A stretch of DNA of 5,437 nt from Paracoccaceae bacterium (GTDB lineage Bacteria > Pseudomonadota > Alphaproteobacteria > Rhodobacterales > Rhodobacteraceae): assembly GCA_007128865.1 (NCBI GenBank), contig SKWP01000032.1, positions 1 to 5,437 of the forward strand. Reading direction: 5' to 3'. Positions 1-5,437 of the stretch are shown here, one piece after another (the stretch's first letter is position 1; each line of letters opens with the position of its first letter). Below the pieces are notes generated by a model. That model made no database searches and was not told the origin of the DNA. It worked only from the letters and a program-made list of their open reading frames with translations. The position numbers and the translations under genes were made by a program.

Positions 1-2
1 CC

Positions 3-713
3 GCAATCCTTTCGGCGGCTCTTGCCACCGGATGCACCGGACTTGACCGGATCTCGCGCGCACCCGATTTCGAACCGGTCGAGGGCGGCTTGCAGCACCA
101 TGCCATGTATTCGGTGCCGTTTCCCGACCGGACCGAACACCCGCAGCCCGCCGGTGGCGCCTCGCTCTGGGCTTCGGGGCAGAGATCGTTGCTGGGCGAC
201 CGCAGGGCGGCACGGCGCGGCGATATCCTGACCGTGGTGATCGAGATCGACGAAAGCGCCGAAATCTCCAACACCTCCGGCCGGTCGCGCAGCGGATCGA
301 CCAGCATGGGAATACCGCAATTCTTCGGTATTCCCCAGCGGCTGGACCGCGACCTGCCCGCAGGCGCCACGATGGCCGATGCGGTGGGCGCCAATTCGGC
401 CTCGAATTTCCGCGGCGAAGGTTCGGTGCGCCGCAACGAAAAGCTGACGCTGCGCATCGCCACCACGGTGGTGGAGTCCCTGCCCAACGGCGTCTTGCGG
501 CTGCAAGGCAGCCAGGAGGTCCGGGTCAACAATGAACTGCGCGAGTTGATCGTGTCGGGCTATGTCCGGCCCGAAGACATCTCGCGCCGCAACGAGGTGA
601 CCTATGACAAGATCGCCGGCGCGCGCATATCCTACGGCGGCCGCGGCCAGATCAGCGACATGCAACAACCCCGCTGGGGCCAGCAGCTTGCCGACGGCAT
701 GCTGCCTTTCTGA
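3..713 (+). CDS. flgH: Flagellar L-ring lipoprotein FlgH (5' partial)
   Basis: FlgH builds the L-ring, the outer-membrane bushing around the flagellar rod; it is exported by Sec and lipid-anchored. The frame is open to the left edge and 236 residues are visible, so only the first few residues of the signal peptide are probably missing (E. coli FlgH precursor is about 232 residues). The visible start reads AILSAALATGC, a signal-peptide core ending in a lipobox with the modified Cys at visible residue 11 (bases 33-35). Family hallmarks follow: SLW (54-56), the GDILTVVIEI strand (73-82), FRGEGSVRRNE, a VVESLPNG segment, VRPEDI (188-193) and an ARISYGGRG stretch before the C-terminus. The TTG at 90 would remove the signal peptide and is not the start. 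It ends in TGA 9 bases before the FliL-like gene, in the same reading frame. Identification is secure; the true start is off-window. Confidence 0.96.
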   Translation, partial: AILSAALATGCTGLDRISRAPDFEPVEGGLQHHAMYSVPFPDRTEHPQPAGGASLWASGQRSLLGDRRAARRGDILTVVIEIDESAEISNTSGRSRSGSTSMGIPQFFGIPQRLDRDLPAGATMADAVGANSASNFRGEGSVRRNEKLTLRIATTVVESLPNGVLRLQGSQEVRVNNELRELIVSGYVRPEDISRRNEVTYDKIAGARISYGGRGQISDMQQPRWGQQLADGMLPF

Positions 714-722
714 GCCGCCGCC
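714..722 (+). promoter_or_regulatory. SD-less flgH/fliL-like junction, spacer GCCGCCGCC
   Basis: The bases between the flgH stop TGA (711-713) and the GTG start (723-725) are GCCGCCGCC. No GGAG-like Shine-Dalgarno motif is present in the spacer or just upstream (CTGCCTTTCTGA). The GTG is chosen because it begins directly before the transmembrane helix and the next plausible starts would cut into it. Initiation probably relies on coupling to flgH translation. The same design recurs at the fliR/flhB junction. Confidence 0.45.
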
Positions 723-1178
723 GTGCTGTCGCGACTTCTGATACCGGTTCTGGTACTGGCCGGGCTGGTGGCGGGGCTCGCCGCAGGACTGGCGCTGCGC
801 CCGGTACCGGCGCCGACCGACACGGCCGCAGGCGGCGATTTCCGGCCCGGCGAGAATCGCGATTATGTGCGCCTGAACAACCAGTTCGTCGTGCCCGTCC
901 TGACCGGAGGCAATGTCTCGGCCTTCGTGATCCTGTCGATCAGCCTCGAAACCCTGCCCGGCAATACCGAGGCCGTCTACAGCCGCGAGGCGCGATTGCG
1001 TGACGGCTTTCTGCGCGTCTTCTTCGACCATGCCAACGCCGGCGGGTTTTCCGGCAATTTCACCGACGCGGCCCGCATGCAGGTTCTGCGCAGCGGGCTG
1101 CGCGAGGTTGCCCGGGGCGTGCTCGGGCCGGCCGTGACCGACGTGCTGATCATCGATCTGGTTCGCCAGGATCTCTGA
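723..1178 (+). CDS. fliL: FliL-family flagellar basal body-associated membrane protein
   Basis: A 151-residue inner-membrane protein with one N-terminal transmembrane helix (about residues 4-25, LLIPVLVLAGLVAGLAAGLAL). A short Pro/Gly-rich linker follows, then a periplasmic domain from about residue 47. That domain fits FliL: a YVRLNNQFVVPVL strand, FVILSISLE (68-76), a central region starting LRDGFLRVFF (92-101), and the closing VTDVLIIDLVRQDL (138-151), which resembles the family's end strand. FliL proteins surround or support the stator units next to the basal body and influence torque or motility. The gene follows flgH by 9 bases in the same frame and is very likely co-transcribed with it. 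It starts with GTG and has no clear Shine-Dalgarno sequence. FliL proteins diverge strongly, and flagellated bacteria may carry more than one, so it may be a FliL paralogue rather than the fliM-linked FliL. Family assignment is by pattern only. Confidence 0.75.
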   Translation: MLSRLLIPVLVLAGLVAGLAAGLALRPVPAPTDTAAGGDFRPGENRDYVRLNNQFVVPVLTGGNVSAFVILSISLETLPGNTEAVYSREARLRDGFLRVFFDHANAGGFSGNFTDAARMQVLRSGLREVARGVLGPAVTDVLIIDLVRQDL

Positions 1179-1197
1179 CAGGCGCGATCACCGGGTA

Positions 1198-1261
1198 CTG
1201 CCGCCGTCGGGACAGCCTGTCCGGAGGCAAGCGGCAGGCCCCTGCGGGCCAACCCTGCCGC
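1198..1261. terminator. Possible bidirectional terminator: competing GC hairpins in the convergent gap
   Basis: The 97 bases between the converging stop codons (1179-1275) contain no gene. Three arms lie here: CTGCCGC (1198-1204), GCGGCAGG (1231-1238) and CCTGCCGC (1254-1261). The middle arm can pair with the left arm (7 bp, enclosing GGACA 1210-1214 / TGTCC 1218-1222) or with the right arm (8 bp). A smaller hairpin GGCCC (1237-1241) / GGGCC (1246-1250) with loop CTGC lies between the last two arms. There is no T-run on either strand, so this is not a canonical intrinsic terminator. A role in stopping both convergent transcripts or protecting their 3' ends is inferred from position. Confidence 0.4.
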
Positions 1262-1275
1262 AGTGTCGGGGCCAT

Positions 1276-1626
1276 TCACCTTGTCCGTCTTCGGCCAGCC
1301 GGCTGCCCCAGGCGTGCCAGGATCGCGGCGCGCGCCGCTGCCTCACCCGCCTGTCGGGCCGCACGCGACTCGGCCAGTCTGGCCTTCGCAAGGGCGGTAT
1401 TGCAGCTTGCCCGTGCCTGCCGCTGCCAGACCGCATGTGCTGCAACCGCCGCCAACGCTGCCGGGTCCGAGCCCGGATCGGCGGTGGCATCAAGCGCGCG
1501 CAGCCGCTGATGCAGCCGGGCGCTTTCGGCGGCGGCCTGTGCAGCCGTTGCTCGGCGCGCATCGCGGACCAGTCCGGCAAGCGCAATCAGCCCCGCCATG
1601 GCCCCCGGATCCGGCCCGCGGCTCAT
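1276..1626 (-). CDS. Small helical protein downstream of flhB, possibly FliJ-like
   Basis: A 116-residue protein that I do not recognise with certainty. It is rich in Ala, Arg and Gln, with no transmembrane segment or signal peptide, so it should be cytoplasmic. Two long helices are suggested: about residues 11-47 (LIALAGLVRDARRATAAQAA onward) and 55-106, separated by a DATADPGSDP break, with a basic tail GRRRTR. A two-helix antiparallel coiled coil of this kind recalls FliJ, the export-ATPase stalk protein that contacts the FlhA ring, although FliJ is usually longer (about 147 residues in Salmonella). The ATG overlaps the flhB stop as ATGA (1623-1626), implying translational coupling and a role tied to the export gate. 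A second ATG at codon 10 (1597-1599) has a GGGGG run just upstream and is an alternative start. It is the last gene of its group; the convergent gap follows. Being a gene is well supported; function is a guess. Confidence 0.72.
   Translation of the reverse strand: MSRGPDPGAMAGLIALAGLVRDARRATAAQAAAESARLHQRLRALDATADPGSDPAALAAVAAHAVWQRQARASCNTALAKARLAESRAARQAGEAAARAAILARLGQPAGRRRTR
1623..1626 (-). promoter_or_regulatory. ATGA stop/start overlap, flhB to small downstream gene
   Basis: On the - strand the flhB stop TGA (1625-1623) and the ATG of the next gene (1626-1624) share bases as ATGA. The preceding sequence, CCCGCAGGCCCGGG, has no good Shine-Dalgarno core, so start of the small gene probably depends on ribosomes finishing flhB. 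Confidence 0.6.
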
Positions 1627-2732
1627 CCCGGGCCTGCGGGGCGACGGGCCGAACGCCAGGCCGCGCGCATCCGCATCGCCTCGGCGAACCGGATCGCCGC
1701 CGCGACCGCGGCGTAATGATCGGGCCGGATCTCATCACCCAGATCGACGGTGGCATGCAGGGCACGCGCCGTCGGCGGATCGTGATGAACCGGAACGCCG
1801 GCGTCTTCGGCGGCCCGGCGGATGCGGGCTGCAACCGCATCCATGCCCTTGGCCACACAGACCGGCGCGGCCGGGCTGCCACGATCCCAGCGCAGCGCCA
1901 CCGCCACATGGGTGGGGTTGACGATGACCACATCGGCCTTCGGGACGTCGGCGAGCATGCGGTTGGTGGCAATCTCGTGCCCGCGCTGGCGCCGCTTCTG
2001 CTTCAGATGCGGATCGCCTTCGGACTGTCGCAGTTCATCGCGCATTTCCTTGTGCGACATGCGATGCTGGCGCAGATGCTCATGGCGCTGCCAGAAGAAA
2101 TCAACGGCCCCGATCGCCGCCAGAACCGCCACCACCAGCGCCAGGAACTCGATCAGCAGTCGGCCAAGCTCGACAGCCGCCAGGCCCGGTTCCAGCTGCA
2201 TCGCCGCCAGCATCCGCGGAACCCGGGCCAGCAGGAACAGCCACAGCATCACCGAGATGATCGCAAGCTTCACGGTGCTCTTGGCGAATTCGAACAGGCC
2301 GGAGCGGCCGAACTTGTTGCGGGCATTGGCCAGAGGCGAGATTCGCGACAGCTTCGGCGCCAGCTTCTGCGGTGCAAACACCAGCGCCTGTTGCGCGATC
2401 AGCGCCGCCAGCGCCACCAGCGGCGGCAGCAGCAGAAAGGGCGCCAGCGCCAGCGCCATTGCGGCCAGCAATCCGCCGGCAACCGGCTGCGAACCGGCCA
2501 GGACAAGCGGTGCGGCGCTGTCGGCGCGCTCCAGCAGGCCCTGCCCGAGACTGCCCAGACCGATCATGGCCGGGCCGCCCCAGGCCAGCCCGACGCCGAG
2601 CAGGGTCGCATAGACCGCGGCGGTCACGATCTCGGTCGATTTCGGCACCTCGCCGCGCCGGCGTGCCTCTTCCAGCCGGCGCGGGCTGGGGTCATAGGGC
2701 TTTTCGCCGCTGTCTTCGGACTCTGCGCTCAC
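1623..2732 (-). CDS. flhB: Flagellar export gate protein and specificity switch FlhB
   Basis: FlhB is an inner-membrane subunit of the flagellar type III export gate. Self-cleavage of its cytoplasmic domain switches export from rod/hook to filament substrates. The 369-residue length is normal. The N-terminus shows the family pattern GEKPYDPSPRRLEEARRRGEVPKS (residues 9-32; compare E-K-T-x-x-P-T-P-x-R-L in other FlhBs). Four hydrophobic segments lie at about 36-58, 87-115, 154-172 and 191-213. A charged linker (214-260) leads to the cytoplasmic domain with DVVIVNPTHVAVAL; the autocleavage motif NPTH is residues 272-275 (bases 1919-1908), close to its place in E. coli (Asn269). The conserved regions AGVPVHHDPPTARALH and LGDEIRPDHYAAVA follow. 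All residues expected for cleavage are present. It starts with GTG 9 bases after fliR, without a visible Shine-Dalgarno sequence and in the same frame as fliR. The stop overlaps the next gene as ATGA. Confidence 0.97.
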   Translation of the reverse strand: MSAESEDSGEKPYDPSPRRLEEARRRGEVPKSTEIVTAAVYATLLGVGLAWGGPAMIGLGSLGQGLLERADSAAPLVLAGSQPVAGGLLAAMALALAPFLLLPPLVALAALIAQQALVFAPQKLAPKLSRISPLANARNKFGRSGLFEFAKSTVKLAIISVMLWLFLLARVPRMLAAMQLEPGLAAVELGRLLIEFLALVVAVLAAIGAVDFFWQRHEHLRQHRMSHKEMRDELRQSEGDPHLKQKRRQRGHEIATNRMLADVPKADVVIVNPTHVAVALRWDRGSPAAPVCVAKGMDAVAARIRRAAEDAGVPVHHDPPTARALHATVDLGDEIRPDHYAAVAAAIRFAEAMRMRAAWRSARRPAGPG

Positions 2733-2741
2733 CGCGGCGGC
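2733..2741 (-). promoter_or_regulatory. SD-less fliR/flhB junction, spacer GCCGCCGCG
   Basis: On the - strand the order is fliR TGA (2744-2742), GCCGCCGCG, flhB GTG (2732-2730). The spacer differs in one base from that at the flgH/fliL-like junction and, like it, is exactly three codons long and in frame. No Shine-Dalgarno motif is seen. The GTG start is supported because the protein then begins a few residues before the conserved EKPYDPSPRRLEEA region, as in other FlhBs. Confidence 0.5.
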
Positions 2742-3530
2742 TCAGGGCAGTCCGAAGGGGTCGGCAAGGGTGGCATCGAACCCCGCCAGCCACAGCGCCA
2801 GCGCCGATGTCGCCGAAACCAGCAGCAGGATCAGCCCGCCCGCGGTCAGCGCCGGCGCGCCGACAAAGGCCACCATGAGCTGCGGCATCGCCCGGTTGAT
2901 GGCCCCGAGTGCCAGATTGTAGATCGTTGCCGCGATGAGAAACGGCACCGCCAGCATGAAGGCCAGGGAAAACCCCCTGGCAACCTGCGCCACCCCCCAT
3001 TCGGCAAGATCCGCACCGGCCAGAAACCGGCCCGCCGGCAGCACCGCATAGGACAGGATCAACGCCTCGGCGATGCGCACATGCAGCCCGGCCGCCAGCG
3101 CCAGCGCCAGCCCCGCCAGCACCAGAAGCTGGGCGATGGCCGGCTGCGGATCGGCGACCGTACCGCCGAACAGCGCCGCCAGCGATGTTGCCTGCGCCGC
3201 CATCGTGCCCGCGACCTGCAGGGCAATCACCATCAGCCGCAGGGCCAGACCCAGGGTCAGGCCGGCCATGACCTCGGCCATGAGGTGGCCAAGGGCGGCA
3301 ACCGGCACCCCGGGCAGCGGCGGCAGCAGGCCCGAGACAGCCGGCGCAACCACCGCAGTGAAGGCCAGCGCCAGCGCCAGCCGCACCCGCATCGGCACCA
3401 TCTGTTCGCCAAAGGCCGGCATGACCGCCATCGCGGCACCAACCCGGAAAAAGACCTGCGCCGCCTCTGCCGCGCCGCCCTGCCCGGCGGCAACCAGCCG
3501 TTCCAGCGCTGCGATCATTTCGGCGGTCAT
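2742..3530 (-). CDS. fliR: Flagellar export gate protein FliR
   Basis: FliR is a polytopic subunit of the FliP5-FliQ4-FliR1 export gate core, through which rod, hook and filament proteins leave the cytoplasm. The 262 residues match the family length (about 260). The protein is strongly hydrophobic throughout, with about six segments: roughly 23-39, 50-72, 78-107, 130-165, 184-207 and 216-250. Conserved features include FFRVGAAMAVMPAFGEQMVP (27-46) followed by RLALALAF, the AGTMAAQATSLAALFGG region (107-123) with DPQPAIAQLL, and the C-terminal NLALGAINRAMPQLMVAFVG (205-224), close to the family N-x-x-L-G-x-x-x-R-x-x-P-Q signature. It starts with ATG overlapping the flhA stop as ATGA. The sequence before it (CTGGTCGGGCTGGTGGCGGC) is G-rich but lacks a clear Shine-Dalgarno core. 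The flhA-fliR-flhB arrangement confirms the call. FliP and FliQ are not in the window. Confidence 0.95.
   Translation of the reverse strand: MTAEMIAALERLVAAGQGGAAEAAQVFFRVGAAMAVMPAFGEQMVPMRVRLALALAFTAVVAPAVSGLLPPLPGVPVAALGHLMAEVMAGLTLGLALRLMVIALQVAGTMAAQATSLAALFGGTVADPQPAIAQLLVLAGLALALAAGLHVRIAEALILSYAVLPAGRFLAGADLAEWGVAQVARGFSLAFMLAVPFLIAATIYNLALGAINRAMPQLMVAFVGAPALTAGGLILLLVSATSALALWLAGFDATLADPFGLP
3527..3530 (-). promoter_or_regulatory. ATGA stop/start overlap, flhA to fliR
   Basis: The flhA stop TGA (3529-3527) and the fliR ATG (3530-3528) share bases on the - strand as ATGA. This is a classic translational-coupling arrangement and fits the need for related synthesis of export gate subunits. 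Confidence 0.7.
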
Positions 3531-5437
3531 GCCGCCACCAGCCCGACCAGCGCCGGGCGCGCCTCCATGCCGATTTCCTCATAGGACAGGACCGGCGCCG
3601 TCAGCCCCTTTGCCCGCAGAACCGTTCGCAGAAAGCGGCGGCGATGCGCCGATGTCACCAGCGCCGGCGCGATGCCGCTTTCGGCCGCACCGTTCAGCCG
3701 CTCGGCCAGCGCTGCGGCCAGCCGGGCGAATTCGGCCGGCGGCAGCGCCACCTCGCTGCGGCCGCGGTCGTCGTCGATCTGGTAGCTGGTGAGCGTCTGT
3801 TCCCATTCGGGTGCAAGCTGCAGCAGCGGAATGGTTCCGTCCGGCCGGCGCAGTTCGGCCACCAGCTGGAAGCCGAGGCGCTGACGGACATGTTCGCACA
3901 CGGCTTCGGGCGCGGCCATGGTCGGCCGGGCCTCGGCTATCGCCTCGAGGATGAGCGGCAGGTTGCGGATCGAGACCCGTTCCTCCAGCAGCAGCCGCAA
4001 GACCCCCAGCAACAGTTCGGGTGGCACCTTGTCGGGCACCAGATCGTCGATCAGGCGGCGGTTGGCTTCGCCGCGGGCCGGATCCGAGGTGGCGCACAGC
4101 TCGTCCAGAAGGCGCCGCAGCCCGCGCAGCGAAAGGAGCCGGGCAAGGTTCGAGCGGATCACCTCCAGCAGGTGGGTGGCCAGAACCTCGGCCGGTGTAA
4201 CCACCGTGCAGCCGGCCAGAACCGCATCCTCGCGGGCATGGGCTGCGATCCAGCGCGCCGGGGCGCCATAGACGGGCTCCCTGGCATCGATGCCATCGGG
4301 CAGGCCGGCGCCACCGGCCTCGCCCAGCAGTGCCAGAACCGCCTCGGGGTGCAACACGTCGCCGGCCTGCCGAACGCCCTGAATCCGGATCGCATAGCCA
4401 CCCGAAGGCAGGCCGGCATCGTCGGTCAGGCGCACCTCGGGAAGGACCAGGCCATAGCTGCGTGCGACATGGGTGCGCATGTTGCCGATCCGGGCATCGA
4501 GCCCGGTGGCCGGGTCAAGCACCATGGCAACCAGATCGGGGGCGAACTGCACCCCGATCTCGTCCAGGTCGAGCGCATCGCCCAGCCGGCCGCGCGCCGG
4601 GGCGGCCGCCACCGACTCGGCCAGTTGCGCGCTGGCGGTGGCGGCTTCTTCGGCCTGCCGGGCAAGCTGGATCCGCCGCGCCGCCCACAGCAGCACCCCC
4701 GCACCGGCAACAAACGGCAGAAACGGCAGCCCCGGCACCAGCGCAAACAGCGCCATCAGCGCGCCGACCGTCGCCAGCGCGCCGGGATACCGCCCGAGCT
4801 GGGCGAACAACGCCGTATCGGCGGCGCCCGTGGCCCCGCCACGGGCCAGCAGCAGGGCCGCGGCAATGGAAATGATCACCGCGGGGATCTGGCTGACAAG
4901 GCCGTCGCCAACGGTCAGGATCGCATAGGTCTCGAACGCGGTGCCAAGCGGGAGCCCGTGCACTGTGGTGCCGATGATCAGCCCCATCACGATGTTGAGC
5001 AGCGTGATCAGAAGCCCGGCCACCGCATCGCCCTTGACGAACTTGGACGCCCCGTCGAGCGAGCCGAAGAAGGTGGTCTCGGCCTGTTCGCGTTCGCGTC
5101 TGGCCTTGGCTTCCTGATGGTCGATGGCGCCGGCCGACATGTCGGAATCGATTGCAAGCTGCTTTCCCGGCATCGCATCGAGCGCAAAGCGCGCGCCGAC
5201 CTCGGCCATGCGGCCCGCGCCCTTGGTGATGACGATGAAGTTGACGATCAGCAGCACGCAGAAGATCACCACGCCCAGCAGCACCGAGCCGCCCATCACG
5301 AACATCGCGAAGCCCTGGATCACGTCGCCCGCGGCCTGCGGGCCCGTATGCCCCTCCCCGATGATGAGCTTGGTGGAGGAGACGTTGAGCGACAGCCGCA
5401 GCATCAGCGAGGCCAGCAGCACCGTCGGGAAGGCCGA
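3527..5437 (-). CDS. flhA: Flagellar export gate ring protein FlhA (5' partial)
   Basis: FlhA forms the nine-subunit export-gate ring; its membrane part couples proton-motive force to export and its cytoplasmic domain docks chaperone-substrate complexes and FliJ. The right edge cuts the gene: 636 residues are visible, beginning SAFPTVLLASLMLRLSLNV, which aligns with residues from about 72 of enteric FlhA. The GTG at 5422 is therefore internal, not the start. The FHIPEP signature VITKGAGRMAEVGARFALDA lies at about 69-88, with Arg76, Arg83 and Asp87 spaced as Salmonella Arg147, Arg154 and Asp158. Asp137 in KGDAVAG sits at the place of the essential Asp208. Further hydrophobic segments lie at about 141-159, 172-198 and 220-251. 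After a linker (255-285), the cytoplasmic domain includes LVLPEVRL, GCTVVTPAEVLATHLLEVI, DLVPDKVPPELL, ERVSIRNLPLILEAIAEA and APVLSYEEI near the end. Its stop overlaps fliR. No disabling change is seen. Confidence 0.97.
   Translation of the reverse strand, partial: SAFPTVLLASLMLRLSLNVSSTKLIIGEGHTGPQAAGDVIQGFAMFVMGGSVLLGVVIFCVLLIVNFIVITKGAGRMAEVGARFALDAMPGKQLAIDSDMSAGAIDHQEAKARREREQAETTFFGSLDGASKFVKGDAVAGLLITLLNIVMGLIIGTTVHGLPLGTAFETYAILTVGDGLVSQIPAVIISIAAALLLARGGATGAADTALFAQLGRYPGALATVGALMALFALVPGLPFLPFVAGAGVLLWAARRIQLARQAEEAATASAQLAESVAAAPARGRLGDALDLDEIGVQFAPDLVAMVLDPATGLDARIGNMRTHVARSYGLVLPEVRLTDDAGLPSGGYAIRIQGVRQAGDVLHPEAVLALLGEAGGAGLPDGIDAREPVYGAPARWIAAHAREDAVLAGCTVVTPAEVLATHLLEVIRSNLARLLSLRGLRRLLDELCATSDPARGEANRRLIDDLVPDKVPPELLLGVLRLLLEERVSIRNLPLILEAIAEARPTMAAPEAVCEHVRQRLGFQLVAELRRPDGTIPLLQLAPEWEQTLTSYQIDDDRGRSEVALPPAEFARLAAALAERLNGAAESGIAPALVTSAHRRRFLRTVLRAKGLTAPVLSYEEIGMEARPALVGLVAA

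Noticed and set aside
22..231. A 69-codon open frame overlapping the start of flgH in another frame.
   Set aside because: It overlaps the FlgH signal peptide, lipobox and SLW region, which are clearly the real coding frame; no family resemblance.
1179..1275. Possible promoter or small RNA in the convergent gap.
   Set aside because: No recognisable -35/-10 or other promoter pattern is visible and both flanking genes point into the gap; the hairpins are better explained by transcript ends.
3361..3384. Tandem GCCAGC-type hexamers, also near 2441-2458 and 3096-3113.
   Set aside because: On the coding strand these are CTGGCG repeats encoding Leu-Ala-Leu-Ala in membrane helices of FliR and FlhB. 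They reflect codon bias in hydrophobic segments, not a DNA repeat element.
1263..3584. A 773-codon open frame on the + strand, antisense to the small gene, flhB and fliR.
   Set aside because: It is a GC-rich antisense shadow: its product is dominated by Gln, Arg, His and Gly, as expected from the complement of Leu/Ala/Pro-rich coding sequence. It resembles no domain, and the opposite strand carries three well-recognised or tightly coupled genes.
3073..3792. Other long open frames within flhA and fliR on both strands, for example + 3073-3792 and + 4330-4875.
   Set aside because: Low-complexity Ala/Arg/Pro/Ser products lying across conserved FlhA and FliR coding sequence; shadows of high GC content.
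5420..5422. GTG at 5422-5420 as the start of FlhA.
   Set aside because: The frame stays open to the window edge and the residues before it (SAFPT) match conserved FlhA sequence; key-residue spacing indicates about 71 residues lie beyond the edge.

Overview
This window is an ordinary stretch of flagellar assembly genes from a GC-rich alphaproteobacterium. High GC in every gene, an alphaproteobacterial-style flagellar gene order and the overall protein character point most closely to Rhodobacterales (Rhodobacteraceae-like). That taxonomic guess is inference, and the genus cannot be read from the sequence. No mobile element, RNA gene, CRISPR array or foreign-looking island was found.

Layout: two convergent gene groups meet at about position 1179-1275. 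On the + strand lie the 3' part of flgH (L-ring lipoprotein, N-terminus cut by the left edge, though its lipobox Cys is visible) and, 9 bases on, a FliL-family single-pass membrane protein. On the - strand, read from the right edge inward, lie flhA (about the first 71 residues lie beyond the right edge), fliR, flhB and a 116-residue helical protein of unknown function. These four are tightly packed. flhA/fliR and flhB/small gene each share a 4-base ATGA overlap, and fliR/flhB are separated by 9 bases. Promoters for both groups must lie outside the window. The 97-base convergent gap holds GC-rich, mutually exclusive hairpins without a T-run.

How the genes fit together: FlhA, FliR and FlhB are membrane parts of the flagellar type III export gate. 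FlhA is the nonameric cytoplasmic ring and energy-coupling subunit, FliR is part of the FliPQR core, and FlhB is the self-cleaving substrate-specificity switch. The small last gene has a two-helix, Ala/Arg-rich make-up and could be a FliJ-like accessory factor, but this is not proven. FlgH forms the outer-membrane bushing of the rod, and FliL-family proteins sit near the stator and basal body.

The most distinctive observation is at two unrelated gene junctions (flgH/fliL-like and fliR/flhB). Both have the form TGA, then GCCGCCGC(C or G), then GTG. Each has a 9-base in-frame spacer, a GTG start and no visible Shine-Dalgarno sequence. At fliR/flhB this means one TGA codon is all that separates two genes that are known to be fused in some bacteria. 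I see no evidence for a wholly new biological system here.
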